A stretch of DNA of 64,000 nucleotides. It comes from Cohnella pontilimi (lineage in GTDB: Bacteria; Bacillota; Bacilli; Paenibacillales; Paenibacillaceae). Below, piece by piece: positions 1-9,262 of the stretch (positions are counted from its first letter, which is position 1; each line of letters begins with the position of its first letter). Made by a program: the position numbers and the translations under genes. The DNA lies in assembly GCF_005049045.1 (NCBI RefSeq), contig NZ_SUPK01000005.1, positions 62,001 through 126,000 on the forward strand, given 5' to 3'. The notes below the pieces were generated by a model, which was not told the origin of the DNA, did no database searches, and worked only from the letters and a program-made list of their open reading frames with translations.

Positions 1-2
1 GA

Positions 3-920
3 GAAGTGGACGCAAGTTCCAGACAAGTAGCGGCTTCCTCTCAAGAACTAGCCTCAAGCGCCGATCAATCCGCCCTCGGCAGCCGGCAGGTTGCGTCAGC
101 GATGACCGGAGTTGCCGCCGGTGCGGAAACGCAGGGACAAGCGGCGGTCGAAATGGTTCGGGCTGTGGAGGAGATGGCAGCGGGCGTGCAGAAAATCGCA
201 GACACTTCCTCGTCGATCGCCGGAGTGTCCGAGGATACCGCCGTCAAGGCGCAAGCCGGCAATGAATCCCTTCACAGGGTCATGCACCAGATGGAGAATA
301 TTCAGTCCTCAGTGGAACGACAGGTTGCCGTTGTTACGAAACTGAAATTGAACTCCGAGGCCATCGGCAATATCACAGCCACGATGAGTGATATTGCCGG
401 ACGTACGAATATTTTGGCTTTAAATGCGGGTATCGAAGCCGCTCGCGCAGGCGAACAGGGCAAGGGATTTACGGTGGTGGCGGCGGAAGTCCGGAAGCTG
501 GCCGAACAATCCGCAGAGTCGGCTAGGCAAATCGCAGACCTGATTGAGGCCATCCGCGAGGAAATCTCTCTGACCGTGGATGCCATGAACGAAAGCAGTC
601 GTGAAGTGCGCCTTGGTATGGAGAGGGCGGAGGAAACCGGCTTGGCGTTCCGGCTTATCGTGAGCTCCGTGGATCAGGTAACCGCCGAGATACAGGAAAT
701 GTCCGAAGTCGTCGATCAGTTATCCGCCGGTTCCGAAGAAGTCGCTTCATCCGTTTCGGCTCTGGCCGAAATCGCAAAAGAGACTGCCCGCTCTACGCAA
801 AATGTGGCAGCCAGCACGGAGCAGCAGTTAGCGATTATGGATGAAGTGGCCCGCTCCTCCGTACTCTTGAGCGGACTTTCGCAGTCCCTTCATACAGCTA
901 TCGAGAGGTTTAAGGTATAA
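3..920 (+). CDS. Methyl-accepting chemotaxis protein, C-terminal signalling part (cut by window edge)
   Basis: The reading frame is open at the left edge, so only the cytoplasmic end of a chemoreceptor is seen. It consists of long heptad-rich helices that flank the conserved hairpin tip, visible as [16 protein letters not shown] followed by GKGF near the middle (about residues 138-160 of this fragment). That tip is the binding site for CheA and CheW in this family. No membrane segment, HAMP domain or sensor domain is inside the window, so the ligand cannot be guessed. A GTG at position 6 could be mistaken for a start but has no ribosome binding site. A terminator follows directly. The family call is certain and the specificity is unknown. 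Confidence 0.93.
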   Translation, partial: EVDASSRQVAASSQELASSADQSALGSRQVASAMTGVAAGAETQGQAAVEMVRAVEEMAAGVQKIADTSSSIAGVSEDTAVKAQAGNESLHRVMHQMENIQSSVERQVAVVTKLKLNSEAIGNITATMSDIAGRTNILALNAGIEAARAGEQGKGFTVVAAEVRKLAEQSAESARQIADLIEAIREEISLTVDAMNESSREVRLGMERAEETGLAFRLIVSSVDQVTAEIQEMSEVVDQLSAGSEEVASSVSALAEIAKETARSTQNVAASTEQQLAIMDEVARSSVLLSGLSQSLHTAIERFKV

Positions 921-961
921 GTAAAAGCGTGCGGCGCAGCATAATTGACGCAATCTTTCTT

Positions 962-996
962 AACCCGGCTTCTTCCATTGGAAGGGCCGGGTTTTT
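962..996 (+). terminator. Rho-independent terminator after the chemoreceptor gene
   Basis: The left arm AACCCGGC-TTCTTCC pairs with GGAAG-GGCCGGGTT across a short ATTG loop and is followed by a T run. It closes the chemoreceptor transcript about 40 bp after its stop codon. Confidence 0.85.
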
Positions 997-1060
997 GGTT
1001 CCTTCGCGCGTTGTGCTACCATAAAAACAGCCAGGCATAGAAACGGAGAGATTACTGAAC

Positions 1061-1279
1061 ATGGCAGGAAGCGGAAAAATACGAAGCGATGTACGTCCCG
1101 GGCTGGAAGTCGATATCGTGCTCAAAAAGGATCAGCGAACCGGCGTCACCACGCGCGGAATTGTGAAAGATATTTTGACGAACTCACCGACCCATCCGCA
1201 CGGCATTAAGGTGCGGCTGCAGGATGGACAGGTTGGCCGTGTCCAAGCGATCATCGGCCCGGGCGGAGGAAACGCCTGA
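1061..1279 (+). CDS. ywbE: YwbE family protein (DUF2196)
   Basis: This 72-residue protein has the whole YwbE pattern. It starts with an [14 protein letters not shown] stretch, has a [10 protein letters not shown] core, and ends with H-P-H-G-I-K-V-R-L and G-R-V-Q. It is small, basic and rich in beta strands; no biochemical role is established for the family. The start follows a GGAGAG site. Its stop overlaps the start of rlmH in an ATGA-like junction (TGATG at 1277-1281), so the two are translationally coupled. Confidence 0.9.
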   Translation: MAGSGKIRSDVRPGLEVDIVLKKDQRTGVTTRGIVKDILTNSPTHPHGIKVRLQDGQVGRVQAIIGPGGGNA

Positions 1280-1758
1280 TGCAGATCCAGATTGTTTGCG
1301 TCGGCAAACTGAAGGAAAAATACTGGACGGGCGCGATAGACGAATACGCCAAACGTCTCGGACCGCTCGCCCGTCTAGACATCCGCGAGCTGCCGGACGA
1401 AAAAACGCCCGACTCCATGAGTCCGGCGGAAGAAGAACTGGCCAAAACGCGCGAAGGCGAGCGTATCCTCGCATCGCTCAAGCCGGACGCCCACGTAATC
1501 GCACTGGCCATCGACGGCGAAACGTGGACGAGCGAGCAGCTTGCCGCCCACCTCGAGCGGCAAGCCGTCTACGGCGGCGGTTCCGTCGCCTTCATCATCG
1601 GCGGCTCGCTTGGGCTCGCGCCTACCGTCCTCGCCCGTGCCGACAAGCGTCTCTCCTTCGGCCGCATGACCTACCCGCACCAATTGATGCGGGTCATATT
1701 GCTTGAGCAGATTTATCGGGCATTTAAGATTAATCGGGGTGAACCTTATCACAAGTAA
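1279..1758 (+). CDS. rlmH: 23S rRNA (pseudouridine1915-N3)-methyltransferase RlmH
   Basis: RlmH uses S-adenosylmethionine to methylate N3 of pseudouridine 1915 in helix 69 of 23S rRNA, on assembled ribosomes. The 159-residue length is exactly that of the family. Family signatures are the start [16 protein letters not shown], the SAM-pocket stretch FIIGGSLG (residues 105-112) of the SPOUT trefoil knot, and the C-terminal [19 protein letters not shown]. It overlaps the end of ywbE. No clear terminator follows. The call is secure. Confidence 0.97.
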   Translation: MQIQIVCVGKLKEKYWTGAIDEYAKRLGPLARLDIRELPDEKTPDSMSPAEEELAKTREGERILASLKPDAHVIALAIDGETWTSEQLAAHLERQAVYGGGSVAFIIGGSLGLAPTVLARADKRLSFGRMTYPHQLMRVILLEQIYRAFKINRGEPYHK

Positions 1759-1872
1759 GGCGAAAAATTCTTTAGTACTGTACGGAAGTGACAAAGCGCG
1801 TTTTCTCAAAGAACTCATGCATTTGATGTTGCCAGTTCGTGGTTGGATACAAGCGGGCAGGCCATTAAGCCG

Positions 1873-2784
1873 TTACCCCGGAGCCCGGCTGGAACGCTCC
1901 GTTACACCTTGGATAAAGGACTGCAATTCGGCAATGAATACCTTTGCTCCTTGCCCCATAAACTTGTCCTTCCGATACATGATGCAGATATCCTGGCTAG
2001 GCGTAGGATGGAGCAACGTAACCGCCGAGATATGACCGCGGTTAAGATAATCAAGCAGCATTCGTGGCAGTATCGAGGCCCCTATCCCTTGTTCTACTAA
2101 GGACAGAAGGGTCGATAATGTAGAGGTTACAATAGGGTTATGGACAGCAATCCCTGTTTCTTGGCAACAAGCATGGAAGACCTTCGTAATTTGATGCTCC
2201 GGACCGAACAGGATCATCTTCAACTGCTCTAATCGCTCGAAAGGGATCGCCTTTGACTTTGCAAGCGGGTGATCTGAATGGATGGCTAATGCAAACTCCT
2301 CGTGGAACAAAGGGATGATAGCGATTCGATCGTCCGGATTCGAAGGCACTGTCGTAACGCCAAGATCTCTTATGCCGTCGACAACCTGTTCATACACATT
2401 CACGGTCTCCGTTACTTGGATGGAAAGTTTGGGATACACAAGATGGAAGTTAACCAACAGCGTATCGAAGAGTAGGTCCCCGTCGCCGGGCAGGATCCCG
2501 ATGTCCAGCCTTCCGTTTTCCATTCGCTTCAGATCCGTTATTGCCCCTTTCGCGTTGTCGATGTGTTCGAAAATCTTCCGGCAGTGCTCCAACAATATTT
2601 GACCTGCCTCCGTTAGAGCGATCCGCTTGCCGATACGGTCGAATAGAGGCAGCCCAAGCTCGTTCTCTAGAAATTTGATCTGTTGACTCAGATTCGATTG
2701 CGTGGTGCAGAGGCTCTCTGCTGCCCTTGAGAAATGCATTACCTTGCATATGGCAGCAAAATACTCTAATTGTCTTAACTCCAA
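1873..2784 (-). CDS. LysR family transcriptional regulator
   Basis: The 303-residue protein has an N-terminal winged helix-turn-helix (about residues 1-60: MELRQLEYF..., then FSRAAESLCTTQSNLSQQI as the recognition region) and a C-terminal periplasmic-binding-like effector domain. The start is a TTG behind GGGAGG on the minus strand. It points away from the DinB-family gene at 2928 with a 143 bp shared upstream region, so that gene or its own promoter is the likely target. The effector cannot be read from the sequence. The extreme C-terminus (TERSSRAPG) looks unlike the family and may be a drifted tail. Confidence 0.9.
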   Translation of the reverse strand: MELRQLEYFAAICKVMHFSRAAESLCTTQSNLSQQIKFLENELGLPLFDRIGKRIALTEAGQILLEHCRKIFEHIDNAKGAITDLKRMENGRLDIGILPGDGDLLFDTLLVNFHLVYPKLSIQVTETVNVYEQVVDGIRDLGVTTVPSNPDDRIAIIPLFHEEFALAIHSDHPLAKSKAIPFERLEQLKMILFGPEHQITKVFHACCQETGIAVHNPIVTSTLSTLLSLVEQGIGASILPRMLLDYLNRGHISAVTLLHPTPSQDICIMYRKDKFMGQGAKVFIAELQSFIQGVTERSSRAPG

Positions 2785-2927
2785 TCCGAAGTGTCCTCCC
2801 TCTATCGTATGCCTTCATTACTAAAACCGATCGATCTCATCGGAATCTCGTGATTGTTGCTTTATGTAGCTAGAGGTACTCTTTAGTTGCAAAGGCAAAA
2901 CACATAAACCAATTTGGGAGGCGTTTA

Positions 2928-3395
2928 ATGATGGCAAAATCGATCGTAAATACGGGAAAAGTTCTGCGTCAGATTGTTATCGGGCAAATTCAAGGCATTT
3001 CGGAGGCTCAGCTTGACATTCAACCGGAAGGCTTCAACAACACAATTCGCTGGAATGTCGGTCACATGATCTATTGGATGGACAAATACGCCACCCTTTC
3101 TTTCGGGTCCATTTCCGCCGTTCCTTCGAGATATGAGGTTTTGTTTAACTCAGGAACGAAGCCCTCGGATTGGACGATCGTTCCACCATCCAAGGATGAA
3201 CTGATTCAAATGTTAGTGACTCAGCTTTCCAAGCTCTCCGAGCTTACGCCCGAATGGCTAGACAAGACGCTGCAATCGCCGTTTGAAATGGGTCCGTTCC
3301 AATTCATTACCGCCGGCGAATTGTTTAACTTCGCTCTGATGCACGAAGCCATTCATCTTGGCCTCATTTCGAGCCAGATGAAATTGCTCCGATAG
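2928..3395 (+). CDS. DinB/YfiT-like putative metal-dependent protein
   Basis: This is a 155-residue four-helix-bundle protein of the DinB superfamily. The metal-binding histidines of the family are visible: H46 in WNVGHM and H139/H143 in the C-terminal HEAIH. Family members often carry out thiol transfer or have no known substrate. Two ATGs stand in tandem behind a GGGAGG site. It is divergent from the LysR gene upstream and is followed 36 bp later by a broken hydrolase gene. Confidence 0.85.
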   Translation: MMAKSIVNTGKVLRQIVIGQIQGISEAQLDIQPEGFNNTIRWNVGHMIYWMDKYATLSFGSISAVPSRYEVLFNSGTKPSDWTIVPPSKDELIQMLVTQLSKLSELTPEWLDKTLQSPFEMGPFQFITAGELFNFALMHEAIHLGLISSQMKLLR

Positions 3396-3431
3396 AGATC
3401 GTCTAATTCACCGCAACGGGGGCACAGGAAG

Positions 3432-4219
3432 ATGCCATCGTTTATCTCAAACGGGATTGAACTCCATTATGAAGAAGAAGGAGCCGGTTTCCCTTTGGTC
3501 ATGCTTCATGGCCTGATGGGGAGCGGCGCAACGTTCAAAAATGAAGTAAATCAGTCCAAGTCGCATTATCGCGTGATCACCCTAGACTCGCGCGGGCATG
3601 GAAAGTCGAAAAAACCATCTCAGTATACTTGGAAGGATCACATACAAGACGTAATTGCCTTGCTGGATGTTCTCGGTATTGAATCGTGCTATCTTCTGGG
3701 GGTATTGATGGGGGGTTATATTGCGCAAGGGGTCGCCATCGCTATTCCCCAAAGAATAAAGAAACTGTCGCTAATCGTTTCGAAAAGCAATGGGTAACCT
3801 CTTCGATGCAAGAGCTGTTGGAGCGCCACGCGGAAGAAATGAAGGATCTCACAGCTGAAGAAAAATGGGGTTATGCTTTTACCTATATGTTTTATAACCA
3901 AGCTGCGGTTGGGAAGGTCATGCACGATTGGCATATCGAACATGTAACGCTGTCGGAGCCAAAGGAGCAGATGGCCGCGAACAAGGCGCTTGAAGGCTTT
4001 GATTTTCGGAACGATCTAAAGAATGTTGCTGCCCGTACGCTAGTCATTAGCGGTAAATACGACGGATTAAATCCGCCGGAACGGGGAAAGGAGATTGCCG
4101 CGCTCATCCCCGATTCGACCTTCGTTGAATTCGAGTATTCCGGCCACGCGCCGAGCATCGAAGAACCGGAACGATTCATTAAGGAAATAACGAGTTTCTT
4201 CTTGAGCGAACCCGGCTGA
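3432..4219 (+). pseudogene. Alpha/beta hydrolase, frameshifted and lacking the nucleophile
   Basis: Two overlapping frames together make one alpha/beta hydrolase of about 260 residues. The first frame (3432-3797) holds the start, the oxyanion region MLHGLMGSG and the elbow strand. The second (entering near 3790 and ending at 4219) holds the cap, the acid region SGKYDG and the histidine region YSGHAPSIEEPE. Reading continuity needs a shift close to 3785-3795. Independently, the nucleophile elbow reads GVLMGG where the family has G-x-S-x-G: the codon at 3705-3707 is TTG, one base away from the serine codon TCG. Two separate lesions argue for a real dead gene and not a single sequencing error. 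Confidence 0.8.
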
Positions 4220-4297
4220 GCGCGTGACATGGAATCCCTGACTCCTTATTGCCAAGTTTAACACAGTTCCGGATTGGAAATAAGAGGAATGAAATCC

Positions 4298-4340
4298 AAA
4301 CAAGGCCGAACCGAGGCAATCGGTACGGCTTTGTTTGCAT
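4298..4340. terminator. Imperfect inverted repeat, terminator-like
   Basis: AAACAAGGCCGAACCGA (4298-4314) pairs imperfectly with TCGGTACGGCTTTGTTT (4320-4336). The run of T residues is short on the plus strand. It lies between the broken hydrolase on the plus strand and a second hydrolase remnant on the minus strand. Confidence 0.5.
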
Positions 4341-4391
4341 GTCGTCCGTTAAGTTGTCTCTCGGCGTCAAAGTTATATTTCGCAGAATTCA

Positions 4392-4830
4392 TTAAGTTAC
4401 CGCAGTTTGTGATAAGAATCTTTCCAGTATCAATCTCAAACCTTCCGGATTGCTAATCATCGGTAAATGTCCGGTTTCCAAACATTGAACGGATTGCGAG
4501 GAAAAGTTTGAGATCATTTTATCTTGTAAAGAAGGACTGAACTCTTTATCGTTGGTTAGTTTCACGTATAGCTTGGTACATCTGGAACTGATACGTTGAT
4601 TCAATCTGTGTACACTTGTACCGCCTCGGGAATGAACCCTTTTACGATCCACGCAGCTTGATCCGGTGAGAGATCGTTGCATAATCCCGTTCGGATGGCC
4701 GACTCGGGCGGTTTCGTACCTAATATTCGCAGGATAATAAGCTTCTGGGAAAGCGGCAAAATGGGTAGAAATGAACTACCATTCATCGGAATGGCTGCCC
4801 CTACAGCGACAATACCCGCAAGCCGATCAG
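4392..4830 (-). pseudogene. Alpha/beta hydrolase remnant (C-terminal half, frameshifted)
   Basis: On the minus strand a frame beginning RLAGIVAVGAAIPMNGSS runs through LSPDQAAW and FIPEAVQVYTD to a stop near 4601. The next frame then carries KLYVKLTNDKEFSP, LQDKMISNF and LETGHLPMISNPEGL, ending at 4392. Together they read as the last half of an alpha/beta hydrolase of the methyl-esterase-like group, with the catalytic histidine in TGHLP. The N-terminal half with the nucleophile is absent. At 4830 the frame runs into an IS30 transposase start, so the gene was probably cut by an insertion and later deletion. Confidence 0.65.
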
Positions 4831-4947
4831 TGCGATGGTAGAGGGATCACGACCTAGCTCACGCCCGATCTTGCGGCATGACCAGCTCAAATAATGCAAC
4901 GCCTTTAGTTGTCCCCGATCAATTATGCTAAGATAGGAGTATTTCAT
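4831..4947 (-). mobile_element. IS30-family transposase, N-terminal fragment
   Basis: A minus-strand ATG at 4947 begins MKYSYLSIIDRGQLKALHYL, and after SWSC continues as RKIGRELGRDPSTIA. This is the helix-turn-helix start of IS30-family transposases, where the next residues would be REI. Homology stops after residue 39, the frame drifts, and a stop comes at 4798. No DDE catalytic part and no clear terminal inverted repeats are present. It is a 117 bp relic fused to the hydrolase remnant. Confidence 0.75.
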
Positions 4948-4973
4948 GTTGAATTACGGTTACCATAAATTTA

Positions 4974-5190
4974 CTACAATACACCTGCATCTCTTGCCGA
5001 GTAGAACGACGGATAAATCGGTCGATAATTTAGTTCGTCTCTTATTCTCGTAGTATCGACGACCATGTCCCAAGGATCATAATCTTTTTGCAGTGCTTCT
5101 GACGGTATCTCGCTGTTATTAAGGTGAAAAAGCTCCGCAATCGAGATCGGTGCATGCCATTCGTTCGCGTTTGAGCGAAATTAATGACTG
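4974..5190 (-). pseudogene. NAD-dependent epimerase/dehydratase, C-terminal remnant
   Basis: The minus-strand frame ending with a stop at 4974 reads HAPISIAELFHLNNSEIP and later VVDTTRIRDELNYRPIYPS, which resembles the C-terminal end of SDR-type sugar epimerases (D-T-S/T-R-I-R-x-E-L-x-Y-x-P). Upstream of about 5165 this frame meets a stop and the similarity continues in another frame (AVINFAQTRTN). No Rossmann start is found nearby. The stop lies 27 bp before the IS30 fragment. The family call rests on a short stretch. Confidence 0.5.
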
Positions 5191-5554
5191 CAGAAGGGAA
5201 CCGGCTCAGTTGACATCGGGGCATAGTCGATTAAGTGGAGATCGTTCTATAGGGATGACCTCTTTGTTCACGAATCAGACGGAACCGTTTTTGCTTGCCA
5301 CAGGTACAAGCCGGTGTTCAGGACACGGTTTTGACTTTACCTCTCCAAGAAACTATAATTATTTTGGTTACAGTTTATCCAGGGAAGGGCTGTCTCAGGA
5401 TCGAGCTGGCTCCTCAAGCAGTATAGGGGCAAGGCAGCAACCACCAGGATGATTGGAGCCTGGAGGGGAAAGGCTATGTAAAGCGATCCGTTCGGATAAC
5501 GCACATCGAACCTTAATCCCAGAAAATAATGCATCTGATACGGAGGAAATCATC

Positions 5555-6118
5555 ATGAAGATCGCAGCTATCGTCGGCAGTAACCGTAAGGAGTCTTACA
5601 ACCTGAAGCTAACGAAATTTCTGCAGAAGCGTTATGCTAACCGCTTCGAGCTGGAAATCGTAAGCATTACGGAGCTCCCGTTCTACAATCAGGATATCGA
5701 GAATACACCTCCTGAATCCGTAACGCAATTTAAGGCCAAAATCAAAGCTGCCGATGCCGTATTGTGGGTGGTTCCTGAATATAATGGCACAGTCCCCGGC
5801 ATCATGGTCAACGCCATTGACTGGTTATCGAGGGTCGACCGCGTAATGATCGGGAAGCCATCTTGGATCATAGGAGCTTCCATGGGCAACCTAGGCACGG
5901 TCAAAGCACAAGCGCATTTACGTGATATTTTGTTCGCCAGTGGGGTCAACTCCCCGCTTCTTCCAAGCAACGAGGTGTATGTCGGCGCCGTTCATGAGAA
6001 AATCGATGCCCAAGGCAACCTCATTCACGAACCGACCGTCCAGTTCCTCGACTCGGTCGTTAATAATTTTATTGCTTGGTACGACAGTTTCCATGCCGCA
6101 ATATCAGCAACGAAGTAA
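5555..6118 (+). CDS. NADPH-dependent FMN reductase (flavodoxin-like)
   Basis: A 187-residue flavodoxin-fold reductase of the NADPH-dependent FMN reductase/azoreductase group. The flavin-phosphate loop is VGSNRKESYN near the N-terminus, followed by the family's PEYNGTVPG loop (about residues 73-81) and GASMGNLGTVKAQAHLR (about 108-124), which lines the isoalloxazine. The chosen ATG follows CGGAGG at 5540-5545. A longer frame from 5453 lacks a ribosome binding site. The protein is cytosolic and likely reduces flavin, quinone or azo compounds. It is intact although it sits next to several dead genes. A strong terminator follows. Confidence 0.9.
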   Translation: MKIAAIVGSNRKESYNLKLTKFLQKRYANRFELEIVSITELPFYNQDIENTPPESVTQFKAKIKAADAVLWVVPEYNGTVPGIMVNAIDWLSRVDRVMIGKPSWIIGASMGNLGTVKAQAHLRDILFASGVNSPLLPSNEVYVGAVHEKIDAQGNLIHEPTVQFLDSVVNNFIAWYDSFHAAISATK

Positions 6119-6214
6119 ATCCACCGCATTTGCAGCCTAGTTTTTCCAACTTGATATCGCTGCATTATTAAACGGTAGTATGCAATCATCAAAACTTATA
6201 AGCTCACGAAAATA

Positions 6215-6261
6215 AAAAATGATGTTGATCGGCATCAAGTATGCTGATCAACATCATTTTT
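6215..6261. terminator. Strong bidirectional terminator
   Basis: AAAAATGATGTTGATC (6215-6230) is exactly complementary to GATCAACATCATTTTT (6246-6261), giving a 16 bp perfect stem with A and T tails on the two sides. It ends the FMN reductase transcript. Confidence 0.9.
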
Positions 6262-6380
6262 GTATTTCGTAATGCCTCTATTCCCTCTCCACTGCAAAGA
6301 TCTTCTCGCTAATTTGGCGAAGAAATCGAGTGTTGAAATTTGGGGTCCTCAGGCGATAGCCCGGTAATCATCTGAGTAAC

Positions 6381-6899
6381 GTCCGTATAGGAACGGAGGA
6401 CATTTTTTCTCTTTTCTTCCCCATTTATACCGCAGTAGCTATCGTTCAGGCGTTTACTCGTACGGGATTCGATATCAGGCTTCACGCCATTAGCACCTTA
6501 ACGTTGGGCGATTTGGGTTGGATTCAAAGAGCCGATTTTATCGCCACCGGCTGTCTCGCGGTAATTGCGGCCATAGGAATTCGCAGCTTGCTGCGAGGTG
6601 GCAAGGGGGGCGTATGGGGACCGATGCTCATCGGGATTTATGGGATCGGTATGATAGCGGCCGGGCTGTTCCGTCCGGACTCTGGACTTAGCTTTCCTCC
6701 CGGCGCCCCTGAAGGCATGCCGACATCGATGAGCAGCTCTGCATCCATCCATCCTTTGGCTTTCTTTACGGCATTCATCTGTCTGGTTGCGGCATGTCGG
6801 AAGCCGATGAAGCATTTGGCATCCCACTCGCGCGTGCTGTTATGTCATAATAGGTGGAAGAAGAACAAGGGAGCGGCATCAGGTGGAGAGACAGAATAG
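6381..6899 (+). pseudogene. DUF998 membrane protein, eroded at both ends
   Basis: The frame carries the core of DUF998 proteins: AFTRTGFDIRLHAIS, then LGDLGWIQRADF, the GGVWGPMLIGIYGIG membrane segment and FPPGAPEG. Upstream of 6402 there is no usable start and the first membrane segment is mostly missing, although the ORF can be entered at a TTG at 6504. After the LVAACR stretch the last membrane segments of the family are replaced by a charged tail (KKNKGAASGGETE). The final bases overlap the start of the MFS gene at 6883. It is probably inactive. Confidence 0.55.
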
Positions 6900-8166
6900 C
6901 AGCTATAGGTGGGTCGTGCTGACATGCATCCTGCTGGACTACTTCCTGATCGTGATTCAACGGACGGCGCCGGGACTCATCTCGGATCAATTAATGGCGG
7001 ACTTTCATGTGACGGCGGCTGCGATCGGTGTCTTGGCCAGCATTCAATTTCTGGCTTATGCCGGGCTTCAGATTCCCGTGGGTATTCTATCCGATCGCTA
7101 TGGCCCGAACGGATTCCTAATCGCAGGGACATTGTTGGACGGATTTGGCACGCTGCTGTACAGCTTAGCCGCGCATGAATCGATTCTGCTGATCGCACGG
7201 CTGCTGGTGGGTATTGGGGATGCGGCGATCTGGATCAGTGTGGTTTTGATTCTAGGCCAGTGGTTCCGGGCGAAGGAATTTGTGAAGCTGATCGGGCTTG
7301 CTGGGGTGAGTGGCAGTCTCGGCTTCCTCGTCGCGACGGCTCCATTCTCGGAGTGGATCGCTATGGCAGGCTGGCGAGCGCCCTTCCTTACATCGGGCAT
7401 CGTGTTGATTCTGTTCGGCGGATTGCTCTACTATGTCCTGATATGGAACCTTAAGCGGCAGCCCCTGAGGGAATCGAGCAATCATTCGGCAGTCGCGGCG
7501 AATGCGAAGATCAATCGGGAGCGGGACAAGGTAACCGTGGTGCTGAGGCGGATTTTGGCGAATCGGCAAAGCTGGGCGACGTTTCTGTGCCACTTCGGAT
7601 TGGTCGGCACGTATGTCGGCTTCATCGGTTCGTGGGCGATCCCGTACGGGATGCACGTGTACGGGATGTCCCGCTCGGGCGCGAGCGGGCTGGTCATGGC
7701 CGGCCTCGTCGGCGCACTAGTCGGCGGGCCGCTGGCAACCTGGCTGGCTGCTCGCTTCGGCTTGATGAAGCGTTTATACACTATCTTTCATGTAGTCGTA
7801 TTCCTGAGCTGGATGGTCATCTACCTGTGGAACGGGAAGCCGCCCGTCACCATCGCGACGGTGCTGTTCGTGCTTATCGGACTTGGCAACGGATCGAGCG
7901 CCTTGACGTTCGCGGTCGTACGCGATTCGTTCAATATCCGAGAGGTGGGAGTTGCCTCGGGCTTCGCGAATACCGGCGGGTTCGTCAGTGCGATTCTGCT
8001 GCCGAGCCTGTTCGGTCGGGTGCTGGATCATTTCGAGGGCTCCGGGACGATCACCGGGTATCATCAGGGATTTCTTATTCCGGTTGTATTCGCCCTGTTC
8101 GGTTTGGCTGGCGCATTGCTGTTGCGGGAGAAGATGGACAATCTCGAACCAGAAGACGGCCGTTGA
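6883..8166 (+). CDS. MFS transporter
   Basis: A 427-residue protein with about 12 hydrophobic segments. The loop 2-3 signature of the major facilitator superfamily is present as GILSDRYGPNGF (about residues 67-78), and the first segment carries the DYFLIVIQRTAPG pattern seen in anion/hexuronate-type and sugar-acid MFS proteins. The GTG start is placed 9 bases after AAGGGAG. The substrate is unknown. It overlaps the end of the eroded DUF998 frame by 17 bases. A terminator follows. Confidence 0.88.
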   Translation: MERQNSSYRWVVLTCILLDYFLIVIQRTAPGLISDQLMADFHVTAAAIGVLASIQFLAYAGLQIPVGILSDRYGPNGFLIAGTLLDGFGTLLYSLAAHESILLIARLLVGIGDAAIWISVVLILGQWFRAKEFVKLIGLAGVSGSLGFLVATAPFSEWIAMAGWRAPFLTSGIVLILFGGLLYYVLIWNLKRQPLRESSNHSAVAANAKINRERDKVTVVLRRILANRQSWATFLCHFGLVGTYVGFIGSWAIPYGMHVYGMSRSGASGLVMAGLVGALVGGPLATWLAARFGLMKRLYTIFHVVVFLSWMVIYLWNGKPPVTIATVLFVLIGLGNGSSALTFAVVRDSFNIREVGVASGFANTGGFVSAILLPSLFGRVLDHFEGSGTITGYHQGFLIPVVFALFGLAGALLLREKMDNLEPEDGR

Positions 8167-8194
8167 GTTTTCAGCATGAAGGAAGATCGTAAGT

Positions 8195-8219
8195 GACGGC
8201 TCCGGTCGTCTCTTTTTTA
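8195..8219 (+). terminator. Terminator after the MFS gene
   Basis: GACGGC-TCCG-GTCGTC forms a short stem with one non-canonical pair, followed by TCTTTTTTATT. Confidence 0.75.
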
Positions 8220-8240
8220 TTTATTATAAGTGTACCCCAG

Positions 8241-8293
8241 TTGACAAATGAATGAACGGCTCATATACTCATATTAAATGAATGAGTCATTCA
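8241..8293 (+). promoter_or_regulatory. Sigma-A promoter with palindromic TetR-type operator
   Basis: TTGACA (8241-8246), a 17 bp spacer and TATACT (8264-8269) form a near-consensus promoter. Just downstream, TGAATGAGTCATTCA (8279-8293) is a palindrome with 7 bp arms around one central base. The site lies at the start region of the SDR-TetR transcript, so the downstream TetR regulator most likely binds here and represses its own operon. Confidence 0.8.
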
Positions 8294-8313
8294 ATGAATT
8301 GGAGGAATACTAA

Positions 8314-9225
8314 ATGAGCAGGATGAACCAAGCGAACGGCCGAAATGTAAAAGGAAAATACGCGGTGATTACCGGCGCGACGAGCGGGATCGGATTAGCG
8401 GCAGCAAAAGAGTTAGCCGCCAGAGGGACGAATTTGGGCATTGTCGCTCGCAACGAAGCAAAAGCGAACGAGGTTGCAGCTACACTTCGGGCATCCTTCG
8501 GGGATCAGATCACGGTGGACGTTTTCATCGCCGACATGTCTTCCCAGCGTTCGATCCGTCGCGCGGCAAACGATATGTTGGCTAAGTTCCCTAGGATCGA
8601 TATTCTCATCAATAATGCGGGAGCCATGTTCGTCGATCATAAACTGACGGAGGACGGACTAGAAATGACCTGGGCGGTCAACCATATCGCGCCATTCTTG
8701 TTAACGAAGCTGCTGCTTGATAGACTGATGATGAGTGAACATGCCCGTATCATTACAACGTCGTCCCACGGCCATAAGATGGCCAGGAGAGGCATCAATT
8801 TTGAAGATTTGAGCGCCAGGCGTTATTTTGGATTTCTGGGGAAAATGAAGGGCGGCCCTAATTTCCGCTACGGTGAGACGAAGCTGGCGAACATTTTGTT
8901 TACCGCCGAACTGGCGCAACGGTTGAAAGGAACGAATGCCTCCGTCTATTGTTTTGATCCGGGACTCGTCGCTACGAATTTCAATCAGGACAACGGATGG
9001 ATGGCCCGGATGACGATGGCCGTCATGAACAGATTTTCCCGAACGCCTGAGAAGGGTGCGGAGACGCTTGTATGGCTGGCGGACACCGATGAAAAGAGCC
9101 TTGAAAGCGGACGTTACTACGCGGACAAGCAAGTGAGGACGCCGTCGGCGCAAGCGAGCAACAGGGAAGCGGCGAAAAAACTGTGGGAATTGAGCGAAGC
9201 GCAAATTCGCGCATCAGAAGCTTAA
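8314..9225 (+). CDS. Short-chain dehydrogenase/reductase (SDR)
   Basis: A 303-residue classical SDR of the retinol-dehydrogenase/protochlorophyllide-reductase-like group. It shows the cofactor motif TGATSGIG (about residues 20-27), NNAG (about 109-112) and the catalytic Y-G-E-T-K (about residues 188-192). The start follows GGAGG with good spacing. It is the first gene of a two-gene operon with a TetR regulator 37 bp downstream. The promoter carries a palindromic operator. It may handle a hydrophobic or toxic carbonyl compound that the regulator senses; that is inference from the layout. Confidence 0.9.
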   Translation: MSRMNQANGRNVKGKYAVITGATSGIGLAAAKELAARGTNLGIVARNEAKANEVAATLRASFGDQITVDVFIADMSSQRSIRRAANDMLAKFPRIDILINNAGAMFVDHKLTEDGLEMTWAVNHIAPFLLTKLLLDRLMMSEHARIITTSSHGHKMARRGINFEDLSARRYFGFLGKMKGGPNFRYGETKLANILFTAELAQRLKGTNASVYCFDPGLVATNFNQDNGWMARMTMAVMNRFSRTPEKGAETLVWLADTDEKSLESGRYYADKQVRTPSAQASNREAAKKLWELSEAQIRASEA

Positions 9226-9262
9226 TCGGCGGTTCGACGAGCACAAGGAAAGAAGGATAACC

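Noticed and set aside
1224..1706. 160-codon frame overlapping rlmH in another frame
   Set aside because: It is Arg-rich and without structure. RlmH in the other frame is complete and conserved.
5236..5345. Weak resemblance of a stretch (CSGHGFDF) to the C-terminal end of sarcosine/N-methyltryptophan oxidases
   Set aside because: Only about eight residues match and an insertion would be needed to align the rest. It is too weak for a gene-relic call. No gene is recognised in 5191-5554.
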